This document shows positions 11,624 to 21,272 of a stretch of DNA of 64,000 nucleotides, piece by piece. The stretch's first letter is position 1; each line of letters starts with the position of its first letter. A program made the translations under genes and the position numbers. The notes below the pieces were generated by a model. That model saw nothing but the letters and a program-made list of their open reading frames with translations. It was not told the origin of the DNA and made no database searches. The stretch comes from Cohnella abietis (GTDB lineage Bacteria > Bacillota > Bacilli > Paenibacillales > Paenibacillaceae), in contig NZ_AP019400.1 of the NCBI RefSeq assembly GCF_004295585.1, positions 2,261,501 through 2,325,500 of the forward strand. The letters run 5' to 3'.

Positions 11624-11657
11624 TAAAGCCTTCTCGGCCTGAGAAGGTTTTATTTTT
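11624..11657 (+). terminator. Intrinsic terminator after comN
   Basis: Stem CCTTCTC/GAGAAGG with a 5-nt loop, flanked by AAAG and TTTTATTTTT. The T-run runs into the -35 of the secDF promoter. Confidence 0.85.
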
Positions 11658-11685
11658 GACTTCCATTTGATGACGTAGGTATAAT
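11656..11685 (+). promoter_or_regulatory. Probable sigma-A promoter of secD-secF
   Basis: TTGACT, an 18-bp spacer, then TATAAT. It begins within the T-run of the comN terminator and lies 36 bp before the secD ATG. Confidence 0.7.
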
Positions 11686-11721
11686 AGGAACATTGAGAAT
11701 CGAAAGGGGACCGCAACAAAG

Positions 11722-12996
11722 ATGAAAAGATTAGTGGCTTTCGTGCTCGTTGTTATCGTTAGCTTCGGGATTATGGGAGCCTTCACGCCCGGACTACTGA
11801 ACGGAACGAAGCTTGGGCTCGACCTGAAAGGCGGCATTGAAATCTTGTATGAAGCGCATCCGTTAACAGAAGGCGGCGTCATTACGAAAGAAGCGCTTAA
11901 ACAAACTGCGCTTAGTCTGGAAAAACGGGCAAACAAGTCTAACGTTGCGGAGCCGGAAGTAACAACGGAAGGTAAAAACCGGATTCGTCTAAAAATTGCG
12001 GTCTCAACCGGATCGACGGACAAAGAGCGCGATGAAGCTATTCAGAAAATTCGCGATCTAATGAAAAAGCCTGCAGAGCTTCAATTCCGCAGTGCTACAG
12101 GCTGTGCAGATGGGACTTATTGTAAAATCGAGCTGCTAGGCAGTGATTTTAAGGAAGGCGCTGCTAAAGTTGAGTATAACAACTTGAATCAGCCCTTGGT
12201 TAGAATTGTAGTCAAAGATAAAGGTAAATTGACTAAGGTTTCCACCGAACTTACGGGTAAAAACTTAGCCATTTACCTGGACGAGGATTTACAGTCGGAT
12301 CCAACTGTGGAGCAACCACTAACAGATGGTACTGCTGTAATAAGCGGTCAAGGAACAAGGGACAAAGCTCAAGCTCTTGCTGATGTTATTAATTTGGGTG
12401 CTTTACCACTGAAGATAACTGAGAAATACACACAAAGCGTTGGTGCAACGCTAGGTAAGCAGTCGCTCCATGATACTTTATTTGCGGGCGGACTAGCCTC
12501 TGTGCTCATTCTTGTGTTCATGCTGTACTTTTATCGGTTACCTGGTGCTGTTGCTAGCATATGTCTTGTCGTTTTCGTATGGGTGCTGCTACTCGTATTC
12601 TACATGATGGGAGCCACATTAACTCTCCCGGGTATCGCAGCCTTCGTGCTTGGTATAGGTATTGCAGTTGATTCGAATATCATTACAGCTGAGCGGATTA
12701 AGGACGAGCTTCGTAGTGGAAAAACGATTGCTTCATCACTGCGTGCAGGAGCGAAGAACAGCTTCAGAACGATTATTGATGCGCATATTACTACATTAAT
12801 CGCAGGCTCAGTGTTGTATTTCATGGGACATGGTATCGTTAAGAGCTTCGCAATTGTTCTCATTGCGAGCATAGTCGTTAACATTCTAACAAACGTGTTC
12901 CTTCCACGTTATTTGCTTACTCTGCTTATCAAAAGTGGACGTTTTAACAAGCCAGCGCACTATAGCGTGAAGGGGAGTGAAATCGATGCGCTCTAA
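11722..12996 (+). CDS. secD: Protein translocase subunit SecD
   Basis: SecD with SecF uses the proton-motive force to pull exported proteins through SecYEG from outside the membrane. The 424-aa protein has an N-terminal transmembrane helix, the GLDLKGGIEILYEA motif, an extracellular domain (about 45-250), and a five-helix membrane domain with GIGIAVDSNIITAERIKDELR and SFRTIIDAHITTLIAG. B. subtilis has a fused SecDF; here secD and secF are separate genes that overlap by 11 nt. A clear sigma-A-type promoter lies just upstream. Known partner YajC is encoded nearby. Confidence 0.97.
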   Translation: MKRLVAFVLVVIVSFGIMGAFTPGLLNGTKLGLDLKGGIEILYEAHPLTEGGVITKEALKQTALSLEKRANKSNVAEPEVTTEGKNRIRLKIAVSTGSTDKERDEAIQKIRDLMKKPAELQFRSATGCADGTYCKIELLGSDFKEGAAKVEYNNLNQPLVRIVVKDKGKLTKVSTELTGKNLAIYLDEDLQSDPTVEQPLTDGTAVISGQGTRDKAQALADVINLGALPLKITEKYTQSVGATLGKQSLHDTLFAGGLASVLILVFMLYFYRLPGAVASICLVVFVWVLLLVFYMMGATLTLPGIAAFVLGIGIAVDSNIITAERIKDELRSGKTIASSLRAGAKNSFRTIIDAHITTLIAGSVLYFMGHGIVKSFAIVLIASIVVNILTNVFLPRYLLTLLIKSGRFNKPAHYSVKGSEIDAL

Positions 12997-13894
12997 ACGT
13001 ACCTTTGACTTTGTTAAGTCAAGCCGTCGGTTTTTAATTATTTCCGCGATTATCACGCTTCTAGGTATCGTGGCTGTCAGCATTTTTGGATTAAATTATG
13101 GCATTGACTTCAGTTCCGGAACATCGGTAGATGTCTCAACTAAGAAACCAATTGAGGTTGAGAAGTTAAAGATTTTCCTTGATGATCAGAAATTAGGCGA
13201 CTACTCACTTACAACTGCTGAGAATCGCGATTCAATTCGTTTTAAGGCGGCGCTTAACGAGCAGCAAGAGAAGGATTTTAAAACTGCCTTCACTGAGCAG
13301 ATTGATCCTGGAGCTTCCTTCGAGATTAATATCGTTGATGTCGATATTGCTCGTGAGCAACAAAACAGTGCTCTAATAGGTATGTTAGTTGCCTGCCTTG
13401 GTATTGTTATTTACGTCAGTATTCGTTTTGAATGGAGATTCGCTATTTCTGCCGTAATTTCTCTTATTTATAGCGCATTTTTCGTTATCACGATGTTCTC
13501 GATCTTAAGGCTAGAGGTTAATTTACCTTTCATCCTTGCGGTGTTGACTATTATCGGTTACGCCATTAACGATACTGTCGTTATTTTCGACCGTATTCGG
13601 GAAAATCTACGGTTTGCTAAGCTCAAAACTTCGGCAGATCTAGACGCACTTGTCAACAGGAGTATCTGGCAAACCTTGGCGCGTTCCATTAATACTGTTA
13701 TTACGGTATTGATAGCTGCTGTTTGTTTGTTTGCTCTCGGTGGAGAATCGATTAAATTGTTCTCGTTGGCGATGATTTTTGGTCTCGTGAGCGGTGCATA
13801 TTCTTCTATCTTTATCGCCAGCCAAATCTGGCTGTATCTTAAGAAAAAACAACCGCTTAAGAAAGTGGCTGTTAAACCGCAAGGCACGCTTTAA
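12986..13894 (+). CDS. secF: Protein translocase subunit SecF
   Basis: SecF is the smaller partner of SecD. About 302 aa with an N-terminal helix, the motif LNYGIDFSSGTSVDV, a short extracellular domain, and five C-terminal helices with TIIGYAINDTVVIFDRIREN and RSIWQTLARSINTVITVL. I chose ATG at 12986 because GGGGAG lies 8 nt upstream; the GTG at 12977 lies inside that site. The gene overlaps secD by 11 nt, which suggests coupled translation. Confidence 0.97.
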   Translation: MRSKRTFDFVKSSRRFLIISAIITLLGIVAVSIFGLNYGIDFSSGTSVDVSTKKPIEVEKLKIFLDDQKLGDYSLTTAENRDSIRFKAALNEQQEKDFKTAFTEQIDPGASFEINIVDVDIAREQQNSALIGMLVACLGIVIYVSIRFEWRFAISAVISLIYSAFFVITMFSILRLEVNLPFILAVLTIIGYAINDTVVIFDRIRENLRFAKLKTSADLDALVNRSIWQTLARSINTVITVLIAAVCLFALGGESIKLFSLAMIFGLVSGAYSSIFIASQIWLYLKKKQPLKKVAVKPQGTL

Positions 13895-13917
13895 GCAATA
13901 GGAAAGGAGTGGCTCTA

Positions 13918-14859
13918 ATGGCAATGGAACAACGCTCCGTATCTGCGGAACGCGGCGCTCTGGTTTCCCTTTGGGGGCTACTCGGCTTGTTTGTAGTAAA
14001 AGGCACGGTAGGTTGGCTGACAGGCAGTAAGGCTTTGCTAGCAGATGCTTGTCATTCGGCTGCAGACTTTGCAGGGTCAGTGACCTCCTACCTTGGTATT
14101 CGCAAAGCAAAGGTGGATCCGAATGCGAAGGCTTCCTCCAGGCAACAGCCGGAATCTGCTGCAGCAATCGTTCTGTCGGCTTTGCTGCTTGTAGCAGGGA
14201 TTGAGGTTGGGGTTTCTTCAGTTCGATCTCTAGCTAATGGTGTAGACGAGGCTCCAGGTGTTAGTGCCGTAATTGTTATTGCTGCGGGTATCGGAGTTAG
14301 AGAAGGTCTCATTCGGTATAAACGGGTTCGTGATATCCGTTCAGGGATACGCGGAGATAGGAATGGAGACAATCGCTCAGATATATTTGCTTCCATAACT
14401 GCCTTAGTCGGAACTTCTGGCGCTGTTATCGGGGGCATGTACGACATGCCTTTTCTATACGTATTAGATCCTGCAGCAGGGATTGTCATATCCGTATTCG
14501 TTGTCAGGATGGGGTATCGCATGACATCCGGAGTTCTTAGATCCCCTGATCGCTATAAGATGGACGACACAGATGCTCAAACCCTGCTTGAAGCGGTTCA
14601 ACGGGTAGACGGTGTTGTTGCCGTGGACGAGGTGAAGGCTAGGGAGCACGGGCATTATCTCGTATTAGATATCGTTATATGTGTGAACCCAAGAATTAGC
14701 GTGTTTGAGGGACAGGATGTCGCTCATCGCGTACGGCGTCATTTAACGAAACGGTTTATACATGTTATGGATGTTAATGTGAAGGTACAGCCCTATGATC
14801 CTGGTTATCCTTATAAATCAAATCATCACGAAGAGGAAGTTTCTTCTCTTCTACAATGA
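13918..14859 (+). CDS. Cation diffusion facilitator family transporter
   Basis: About 313 aa. CDF proteins export divalent metals in exchange for protons. The transmembrane metal site shows H-x3-D in helix 2 (ADACHSAADF) and D-x3-D in helix 5 (DNRSDIFAS), an HD-DD set unlike the HD-HD set typical of strict zinc exporters. Mn or a broad range is possible but unproven. The C-terminal cytoplasmic domain (about 210-300) has the CDF dimerisation fold (VDGVVAVDEVKAREHGHYLVLDIVI). AAGGAG lies 9 nt before the chosen ATG. It follows secF after 23 bp and ends at a terminator. Confidence 0.9.
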   Translation: MAMEQRSVSAERGALVSLWGLLGLFVVKGTVGWLTGSKALLADACHSAADFAGSVTSYLGIRKAKVDPNAKASSRQQPESAAAIVLSALLLVAGIEVGVSSVRSLANGVDEAPGVSAVIVIAAGIGVREGLIRYKRVRDIRSGIRGDRNGDNRSDIFASITALVGTSGAVIGGMYDMPFLYVLDPAAGIVISVFVVRMGYRMTSGVLRSPDRYKMDDTDAQTLLEAVQRVDGVVAVDEVKAREHGHYLVLDIVICVNPRISVFEGQDVAHRVRRHLTKRFIHVMDVNVKVQPYDPGYPYKSNHHEEEVSSLLQ

Positions 14860-14880
14860 TTTACATTGCTTTAACGAGCC

Positions 14881-14914
14881 AAACAATCCGCCGCCAATAG
14901 TCGGCGGATTGTTT
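14881..14914 (+). terminator. Intrinsic terminator after the CDF gene
   Basis: Stem AAACAATCCGCCG paired with CGGCGGATTGTTT around an 8-nt loop. The U-tract is interrupted (TTTGTTGTG), so efficiency is uncertain. Separates the secDF-CDF unit from recJ. Confidence 0.75.
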
Positions 14915-14947
14915 GTTGTGTAATTGGACTTGGAAAGGAGACTTATG

Positions 14948-17395
14948 ATGATCAAATCCAAGTATAGATGGGATATTTCGGAGCCTAATCATGATTTGGT
15001 TACGTCTTTCATGCAAGGCTTAAAGGTTGACCGATTAGTGGCGAGTGTTCTCGTTGCCAGAGGATGGAGCTCATTGGATCAAACGGCTCATTTTCTCCAA
15101 GCTGACATAGAGCATTTGTTAGATCCTTTTGATATGAAGGGAATGGCGGTCGCAGTAGAGCGAATAAAAGAAGCCGTTCGCAATGGAGAGCAGATTCGTG
15201 TGTATGGGGACTATGATGCTGATGGCGTAACGTCTACCGTTCTTATGACTCGTTTACTTAGTGAATTAGGGGCTACCTATGATACTTATATTCCGCATCG
15301 TAGCCGAGAAGGTTATGGGCTTAATATTAATGCGATAGATTTGGCTGCTGAAGCCGGTATCCGATTGCTTATAACGGTTGATAATGGGATTAGCGCGGTA
15401 GAGCAGATTGCTTACGCTACGCAAAGAGGGATTGATGTTATCGTTACGGACCATCATGAGCCCCCGGAAGTATTGCCAGAGGCGATAGCTCTCGTAAATC
15501 CGAAACAGAAGGATTGCACTTATGCCTTTAAAGGACTATGTGGTGCAGGAGTCGTATTCAAGCTTGCGCATGCGATGCTTGGACGTCCTATGCTTGAATA
15601 CGCAGATTTGGCTGCAATTGGTACGATTGCGGATTTAATGCCGCTTACAGGTGAGAATCGAATTATTGCCCGTCTAGGGCTGGATTTAATGCGCCGTCAG
15701 CCTAATGCTGGTATTCGAGCACTCTCCAAGGTTTGTGGCATTAAACCTGAGGAACTAAACAGCGGTCGCATCGGATTTTCTCTGGCTCCAAGGTTAAATG
15801 CAGGGGGACGGCTAGAGCATGCGGATACTGCCGTGAAGCTTCTTGCTGCTACTGGAGATGAAGAAGCGGATTTGTATGCGGCAGAGCTGGATAAGCTGAA
15901 CAGTGAGCGTCAATTATTGGTTGAGCAAACGGTTATTGAGGCAGATGAGCTGTGGCAGAGCATCTGTCAATTAGAGGGAAGCACGAAGAGGAATGTAATT
16001 GTTCTCGCTAAGGAAGGCTGGAACGCAGGAATTGCAGGGCTTGTGGCCTCTAAGCTTGTAGAACGTTATTATCGCCCTGTTCTTATTCTTGCTGTTGATG
16101 AGTCGACAGGGCTGTGCAAAGGCTCTGCGCGTTCAATAGACGGCTTTGATCTCTATGCCGCATTGTCCGAGAATGCAGAGCTCATGGTGCATTTCGGTGG
16201 ACATCAGGCTGCTGCGGGATTGACTATTTCCCGGGAAAAGGTAGATGTGCTTGCGGATAGACTGCATATTCTTGCAGAGCAATGGCTTAGCCCTGAGGAT
16301 TGGAAGCCAAAGCGTCGGATTGATTTAAGTATTCCTTTATCCGAAGCCTCTCTAAAGGCTGTTGAGCAATTGGAACGCTTGGAGCCGTTCGGTAATGCCA
16401 ATCCAAGACCACGTATCGTCATTCAGGATGTATTCGTTAGAGAAAGTCGTACAATGGGGAAGGACGGCAGCCACCTGCGTTTAACGATAGAGCAAGCTAA
16501 TCAATCCATGGAAGTAGTAGCATTCGGAATGGGTGAGCAGCGAGATCGCTTGGCGCCAGGAACGATGATTGATCTGTTAGGAGAGCTATCGATCAATGAA
16601 TGGAACGGTAATCGTAAGGTGCAGGTTATGCTCCATGATTATCGATCCCAGCATATTCAGTTACAGGACAGACGTAAGGATAACAAGATGTGGAGCACTG
16701 TTGAAGAGCATATTAATAATCAGTCATCAGGTCTTGTTATCGGTTGTGGCTCTAAAGCTATATTTCAGGAAGCTATTTCTCAATTTAGTCATACAGGAGT
16801 TCCGATTCGTTTATTATCAGAGAGTAGCCTCGATGCCCGTCTAGTTATGGAGACTGCGGTGGCATCAGAGGAGAATAGTGCAGAAGGCGCAAATCTGTTA
16901 GAGGAATGGCGACATTTAATATTACTTGGATTGCCTTGCACTCAGCAGGAGGTCAGTACGCTAGAGCAGTGGCTCTCTCCTCAAGTAGGCGGGGAGTGTG
17001 TTACCGTTTTTTCAGATTTAGCAACAAACCAACAGGTTACTGAGGGCAATGCAGCTTTCCCTGATCGAAAGCAATTTGGCGAAATTTATGCGATGTGTCG
17101 GGCCCGAGGATCGTGGCTAGACAGTCCGAATGGATTTGTTCAAGAAATAGCATTAAAGACGGGAAAGCCTTTATCCACTCTTCGAATGATGCTGGATGTA
17201 TTCACGGAGCTTGGCTTCATCGCTGCAGAAGGGGCCTCTCGTAAGTTTGTTAAAGAGCCTCCCCGTAGAGACTTAGAGCAGTCTGAGCGTTATCGCAAAG
17301 CTCGGGAGCAATCTAATAGATTAAGATTATCAGAGATGACAACGGAAGAGCTACAGCAATGGCTGATAAGTTGTCATTCCAAGGTCCCATCGTGA
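14948..17395 (+). CDS. recJ: Single-stranded-DNA-specific exonuclease RecJ
   Basis: RecJ degrades single-stranded DNA 5' to 3' in recombination and mismatch repair. About 815 aa. DHH phosphoesterase motifs are visible: VYGDYDADGVTST (motif I, near residue 90), TVDNGIS, VTDHHEPPEVLP (DHH), then the DHHA1 segment with HFGGHQAAAGLTI near residue 420 and an OB domain. The C-terminal extension (about 580-815) is usual in Bacillales RecJ and ends in a winged-helix-like part. Two tandem ATGs (14945 and 14948) follow AAAGGAG; the second has the better spacing (7 nt). Confidence 0.96.
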   Translation: MIKSKYRWDISEPNHDLVTSFMQGLKVDRLVASVLVARGWSSLDQTAHFLQADIEHLLDPFDMKGMAVAVERIKEAVRNGEQIRVYGDYDADGVTSTVLMTRLLSELGATYDTYIPHRSREGYGLNINAIDLAAEAGIRLLITVDNGISAVEQIAYATQRGIDVIVTDHHEPPEVLPEAIALVNPKQKDCTYAFKGLCGAGVVFKLAHAMLGRPMLEYADLAAIGTIADLMPLTGENRIIARLGLDLMRRQPNAGIRALSKVCGIKPEELNSGRIGFSLAPRLNAGGRLEHADTAVKLLAATGDEEADLYAAELDKLNSERQLLVEQTVIEADELWQSICQLEGSTKRNVIVLAKEGWNAGIAGLVASKLVERYYRPVLILAVDESTGLCKGSARSIDGFDLYAALSENAELMVHFGGHQAAAGLTISREKVDVLADRLHILAEQWLSPEDWKPKRRIDLSIPLSEASLKAVEQLERLEPFGNANPRPRIVIQDVFVRESRTMGKDGSHLRLTIEQANQSMEVVAFGMGEQRDRLAPGTMIDLLGELSINEWNGNRKVQVMLHDYRSQHIQLQDRRKDNKMWSTVEEHINNQSSGLVIGCGSKAIFQEAISQFSHTGVPIRLLSESSLDARLVMETAVASEENSAEGANLLEEWRHLILLGLPCTQQEVSTLEQWLSPQVGGECVTVFSDLATNQQVTEGNAAFPDRKQFGEIYAMCRARGSWLDSPNGFVQEIALKTGKPLSTLRMMLDVFTELGFIAAEGASRKFVKEPPRRDLEQSERYRKAREQSNRLRLSEMTTEELQQWLISCHSKVPS

Positions 17396-17504
17396 TACCG
17401 CGGAAGGGCAACCCTCTCTAGCCAAACGCCAAAGAAAAAGTGTATAATTCTGTCGTGTGTTATCGTTACGATTAAGCTTCATCCCTATAAAGGAGTATGA
17501 TATC

Positions 17505-18017
17505 GTGGACTTCAAAGACTATATTCGTGTTATTCCTGATTATCCGCAGCCAGGCATACGCTTCAAAGATATTACGACCTTGCTAAAGGATGGTCCTGCT
17601 TATAAAGCTGCCATTGATGCGATGAAAGAGCTTGTAAAGGACAAGGAAATTGATCTTATTGCTGGACCTGAAGCTCGCGGCTTTGTTATTGGAGCTCCGT
17701 TGGCGCTAGCGCTAGGCATTGGCTTCATTCCGATTCGCAAAAGTGGGAAGCTACCTGGGGAAACGGTAGAGGCTACTTATGATTTGGAATATGGCAATGA
17801 CCGTCTCGCTATTCATAGCGATTCGATAAAGCCTGGTCAGAAGGTATTAATCGCTGATGATTTATTAGCTACAGGGGGGACGATTGCAACCTCTATAGAC
17901 CTCATCAAACAGCTTGGCGGGGACATTGTTGGTGCAGCGTTCTTAATTGAGCTTGGATATTTATCTGGACGCGATAAATTGTCCGGAATTGATGTTGTCT
18001 CATTAGTTACTTATTGA
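17505..18017 (+). CDS. apt: Adenine phosphoribosyltransferase
   Basis: Converts adenine and PRPP to AMP in purine salvage. From GTG 17505 the product is 170 aa, the standard length, starting [26 protein letters not shown]. The PRPP-binding loop is [13 protein letters not shown] (about residues 118-130); the [10 protein letters not shown] loop is near residue 60. AAAGGAG lies 9-10 nt before the GTG, which decides this start over an upstream in-frame start at 17457. It lies between recJ and relA, as in B. subtilis. A hairpin terminator follows. Confidence 0.97.
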   Translation: MDFKDYIRVIPDYPQPGIRFKDITTLLKDGPAYKAAIDAMKELVKDKEIDLIAGPEARGFVIGAPLALALGIGFIPIRKSGKLPGETVEATYDLEYGNDRLAIHSDSIKPGQKVLIADDLLATGGTIATSIDLIKQLGGDIVGAAFLIELGYLSGRDKLSGIDVVSLVTY

Positions 18018-18061
18018 GTGTAGACAATACCTTGGTAGGTAAATAGGCATTTAAGCATAAG

Positions 18062-18102
18062 ACGGGGCTTCTCTGGTCAGCAGACTATTGAGAGGTCCCG
18101 TT
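18062..18102 (+). terminator. Intrinsic terminator after apt
   Basis: 12-bp stem ACGGGGCTTCTC/GAGAGGTCCCGT with two G-U pairs, followed by TTATATTT. Confidence 0.65.
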
Positions 18103-18234
18103 TATATTTGCTTGCTATGCAAAGTCTTACATTAACTGGCTGAAGGTTGACGTTTCCCGTCGCAAAGAGGCATAATGGTAGCAATAACTTCAGGGAAACT
18201 CGCGGTGGATGACGCCGGCGGAAAGGAATTTGGC

Positions 18235-20427
18235 ATGGGCATGGAACTGCTTCTCGAGAAAGCTTCTACTTATATGAAAGAGCAAGATCTGCAGAAAATC
18301 CGGGAAGCTTATGAATTTGCCGAGGAAGCTCATCGCGGTCAGGTTCGTAAATCCGGTGAACCTTATATTTTGCATCCCGTTGCAGTAGCGGAAATCTGCA
18401 TGGGCATGCAAATGGATGTCGTTACAGTTATGGCGGCATTGCTTCATGATGTCGTAGAGGATACGAACGTTACAGTCGAGGACTTGCGCAGTCGTTTCGG
18501 TGAGACGCTAGCTGGCCTAGTAGACGGCTTGACCAAGCTAGAGCGGATTCAATTCCAGTCCAAGGAAGAGCAGCAGAACGAGAACTACCGCAAAATGTTT
18601 GTGGCAATGGCGAACGACATTAGAGTTATTCTCATCAAATTGGCCGATCGGCTGCACAATATGCGGACACTTAAGTTCCAATCAGAGGAAAGCCAGCGCC
18701 GTATTGCTCACGAAACACTGGAAATTTTCTGCCCTATTGCGCATAGGCTTGGGATTAGTGCGATTAAATGGGAGATGGAGGATATCGCATTGCGATTCCT
18801 CAATCCCCAGCAATATTATCGAATTGCACATTTGATGAAGATGAAACGAACAGAGAGAGAGCTGCACATTACCGAGCTGATAGAGAAAATTCGGGAGAAG
18901 CTCGAGGAAATGGGCATTCAAGGCGATATTTCTGGTCGTCCGAAGCATATTTATAGTGTTTATAAGAAAATGTCTTCACGGAACAAGCAGTTCAATGAGA
19001 TATATGATTTGCTTGCTATTCGGATTCTGGTTGACAATGTTAAGGATTGCTATGCCACGCTCGGTATTATTCATACTTTATGGAAGCCTATGCCGGGACG
19101 GTTCAAGGATTATATTGCTATGCCGAAGGCGAATATGTACCAATCTCTTCATACGACAATTGTTGGCTCCACAGGCGAGCCGACAGAGGTTCAGATTAGA
19201 ACTTGGGAAATGCACCGAACAAGTGAAATAGGGGTTGCGGCTCACTGGGCATATAAGGATGGGAATAGCACAGGTGTGACACCAGGCAGTTTCGGGGATA
19301 AAATGAACTGGTTCCGCGAAATTATCGAGCTGCAGCAAGAAACAAGAGATGCGGCAGAGTTCATGGAATCGCTCAAAATGGATTTCTTTACGGATCTCGT
19401 ATTCGTATTTACTCCTAAAGGTGAAGTGTTTGAGCTGCCTGCAGGATCAGTACCTCTTGATTTTGCTTTTCGCGTTCACACTGAAGTAGGTAACCGGACC
19501 ATCGGCGCTAAAGTTAATGGCCGTATCGTTCCGCTGGATCATAAGCTTAAAACCGGTGACATTGTTGAAATTTTAACCTCGAAGCATTCTTACGGGCCGA
19601 GCCAGGATTGGTTAAAGATCGCGCAGTCCTCTCATGCCAGAACGAAAATTCGGCAATGGTTTAAGAAGGAGAAACGCGAAGAAAGCGTTGAAAAGGGTCG
19701 TGACCTGCTAGAGCGTGAATTGAAGCGGCTTGGCTTGGAGCCTCATGAATGGATGACGGATGACAAGCTTCAGGAAGCGGCTAAAAAGTTTACGTTTAAC
19801 GACTGGGAAGACATGCTGTCGGCAATTGGATTCGGCGGGATAACAGCAGCACAAATATGTACGAAGCTGACAGAGAAGCTGCGGAAGGAAGCCGAAGAAG
19901 CGCAGCAAATTCAGCTGACTACCGAAGTGAAGGAAATGAAGGCTCCTTCCAATGGAGCCGAGAAACGTCGTCAGACACATGGCGTGAAAGTTAAAGGTGT
20001 TGACAATCTGCTCGTTCGATTTGCACGCTGCTGTAATCCGGTTCCGGGAGATGACATTGTTGGGTACATTACCCGAGGACGGGGCTTGTCCGTCCATCGT
20101 TCGGATTGCCCTAACATCCCTACGTCTGAGGACGGGGAAGAAGCAGCACGTGTCATTGAAGTAGAATGGGAAGCTACTGTCGAGTCAAACTATAGTGTTG
20201 AGATTGAGATTTTGGGTCATGATCGCCGGGGCTTGCTTAATGAGGTGCTACAAGCTGTTTCGGAAAGTAAGACGAACATTGCAGCTGTATCGGGCAGATC
20301 AGATAAGAATAAGATGGCTATTATGCATATGACGATACTTATCCGGAATGTAGATCATCTGCAATCTGTAGTCGATAAAATTAAACGTGTTAAAGATATT
20401 TTCTCCGTTCAACGGATGATGCAATAG
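18235..20427 (+). CDS. relA: Bifunctional (p)ppGpp synthetase/hydrolase RelA/SpoT (Rel)
   Basis: Makes and degrades the stringent-response alarmone. About 730 aa. The HD hydrolase domain is shown by YILHPVAVAEI and LLHDVVEDT; the synthetase domain by GRPKHIYSVYKKM and RFKDYIAMPKANMYQSLHT (an RxKD motif, typical of bifunctional Rel). Then come TGS (VFVFTPKGEVFELPAGS), the zinc-finger-like FARCCNPVPGDDIVGYITRGRG, and a C-terminal ACT domain. I chose ATG 18235 (MGMELLLEKA), which follows GGAAAGGA and fits the family. The ATG at 18175 would add 20 atypical residues. Confidence 0.96.
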   Translation: MGMELLLEKASTYMKEQDLQKIREAYEFAEEAHRGQVRKSGEPYILHPVAVAEICMGMQMDVVTVMAALLHDVVEDTNVTVEDLRSRFGETLAGLVDGLTKLERIQFQSKEEQQNENYRKMFVAMANDIRVILIKLADRLHNMRTLKFQSEESQRRIAHETLEIFCPIAHRLGISAIKWEMEDIALRFLNPQQYYRIAHLMKMKRTERELHITELIEKIREKLEEMGIQGDISGRPKHIYSVYKKMSSRNKQFNEIYDLLAIRILVDNVKDCYATLGIIHTLWKPMPGRFKDYIAMPKANMYQSLHTTIVGSTGEPTEVQIRTWEMHRTSEIGVAAHWAYKDGNSTGVTPGSFGDKMNWFREIIELQQETRDAAEFMESLKMDFFTDLVFVFTPKGEVFELPAGSVPLDFAFRVHTEVGNRTIGAKVNGRIVPLDHKLKTGDIVEILTSKHSYGPSQDWLKIAQSSHARTKIRQWFKKEKREESVEKGRDLLERELKRLGLEPHEWMTDDKLQEAAKKFTFNDWEDMLSAIGFGGITAAQICTKLTEKLRKEAEEAQQIQLTTEVKEMKAPSNGAEKRRQTHGVKVKGVDNLLVRFARCCNPVPGDDIVGYITRGRGLSVHRSDCPNIPTSEDGEEAARVIEVEWEATVESNYSVEIEILGHDRRGLLNEVLQAVSESKTNIAAVSGRSDKNKMAIMHMTILIRNVDHLQSVVDKIKRVKDIFSVQRMMQ

Positions 20428-20454
20428 AGCGGCGCAATGATATAGCATGTGGTT

Positions 20455-20537
20455 GACCGCCGTCGTGCAAGGTCACTCCGCCGTTGTGCAACGCCACAAC
20501 GCTGTCGTGCAGCTTCCAACGCGCGCGTTGGAAGCTG
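20455..20537. repeat. Short direct repeats ending in a 28-bp perfect palindrome
   Basis: Three degenerate copies of a 21-22 bp unit with core GTCGTGCA/GTTGTGCA (20461-20509) run into a perfect palindrome at 20510-20537. Each arm reads CAGCTTCCAACGCG. No T-run follows on either strand, so it is not a standard terminator. It lies between relA and dtd. Confidence 0.7.
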
Positions 20538-20575
20538 TTAGTGTGTTGCGAAAATAGAAAGCCGGGGGTAAGGTA

Positions 20576-21022
20576 ATGAAAGTTGTTTTGCAGCGGGTAT
20601 CCGAAGCGAAGGTATCCGTCGAGGGTAAAGTCGTGGGAGAAATCGGCGTCGGATTAATGCTGCTTGTTGGATTTGGACATGAGGATGGCGAGCAGGATCT
20701 CATTTGGATGGCGGACAAGCTTGCTGGCTTGCGGATTTTTGAGGACGACGCTGGTAAAATGAATTTGTCCGTGGAGGATGTCAAGGGAGCGATTTTGTCG
20801 GTGTCCCAGTTCACCCTTTACGCGGACTGTCGTAAGGGAAAGCGTCCTAACTTCATGGCAGCTGCCAAGCCGGAAATTGCAGAGCTTCTGTATGAGCAAT
20901 TTAATGAGCGTTTGCGTGGCCGAGGTCTTATAGTAGAGACGGGCAAATTCGGTGCAATGATGGATGTCTCTTTGGTGAATGATGGTCCGGTAACATTGAT
21001 CTTAGATAGCCGGAACGGTTGA
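20576..21022 (+). CDS. dtd: D-aminoacyl-tRNA deacylase
   Basis: Removes D-amino acids (and glycine mischarged onto tRNA-Ala) from tRNA. The 148-aa protein starts [24 protein letters not shown] and carries both active-site signatures: [17 protein letters not shown] (about residues 78-94) and the NDGPVT motif near residue 137, equivalent to the Gly-cis-Pro loop. It starts at ATG 20576 after a GGGGGTAAGG site. Position after relA is conserved in Bacillales. Confidence 0.97.
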   Translation: MKVVLQRVSEAKVSVEGKVVGEIGVGLMLLVGFGHEDGEQDLIWMADKLAGLRIFEDDAGKMNLSVEDVKGAILSVSQFTLYADCRKGKRPNFMAAAKPEIAELLYEQFNERLRGRGLIVETGKFGAMMDVSLVNDGPVTLILDSRNG

Positions 21023-21089
21023 AAATGGCGTGATAAGGCAACACTACTTGTCGAACCCTTCTCTGAACTAGAAAGGAAGTCGGCAGGTT

Positions 21090-21272
21090 ATGAGACAATC
21101 GCGCAAAGAAGCAAACTTAGAGTGGATGATGCGGGAAGGCTTAATACCTGAACGCAGAGAAGCGATAGCTTTGGCTAGTCAGATTCGCGAGGAATTCGGA
21201 AGCGAGCTGGGCTCTATCTCATCCGCGGGCGCTGCCCATGGACGACGTCATCCACCTGGTGGACGGGGGTAG
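21090..21272 (+). CDS. Possible small hypothetical protein
   Basis: A 60-codon frame starting MRQSRKEANLEWMMREGLIPERREAIALAS, charged and predicted helical, turning into a Gly/His/Arg-rich tail (GAAHGRRHPPGGRG). GAAAGGAAG lies upstream, but 12 nt before the ATG. I recognise no family. Its 3' half contains the first copy of a 39-bp sequence repeated 94 bp further on, so the tail may be altered sequence rather than the original C-terminus. Could be a remnant. Confidence 0.35.
   Translation: MRQSRKEANLEWMMREGLIPERREAIALASQIREEFGSELGSISSAGAAHGRRHPPGGRG

Noticed and set aside
17457-17504. N-terminal extension of apt from 17457
   Set aside because: The AAAGGAG site and the 170-aa family length point to GTG 17505.
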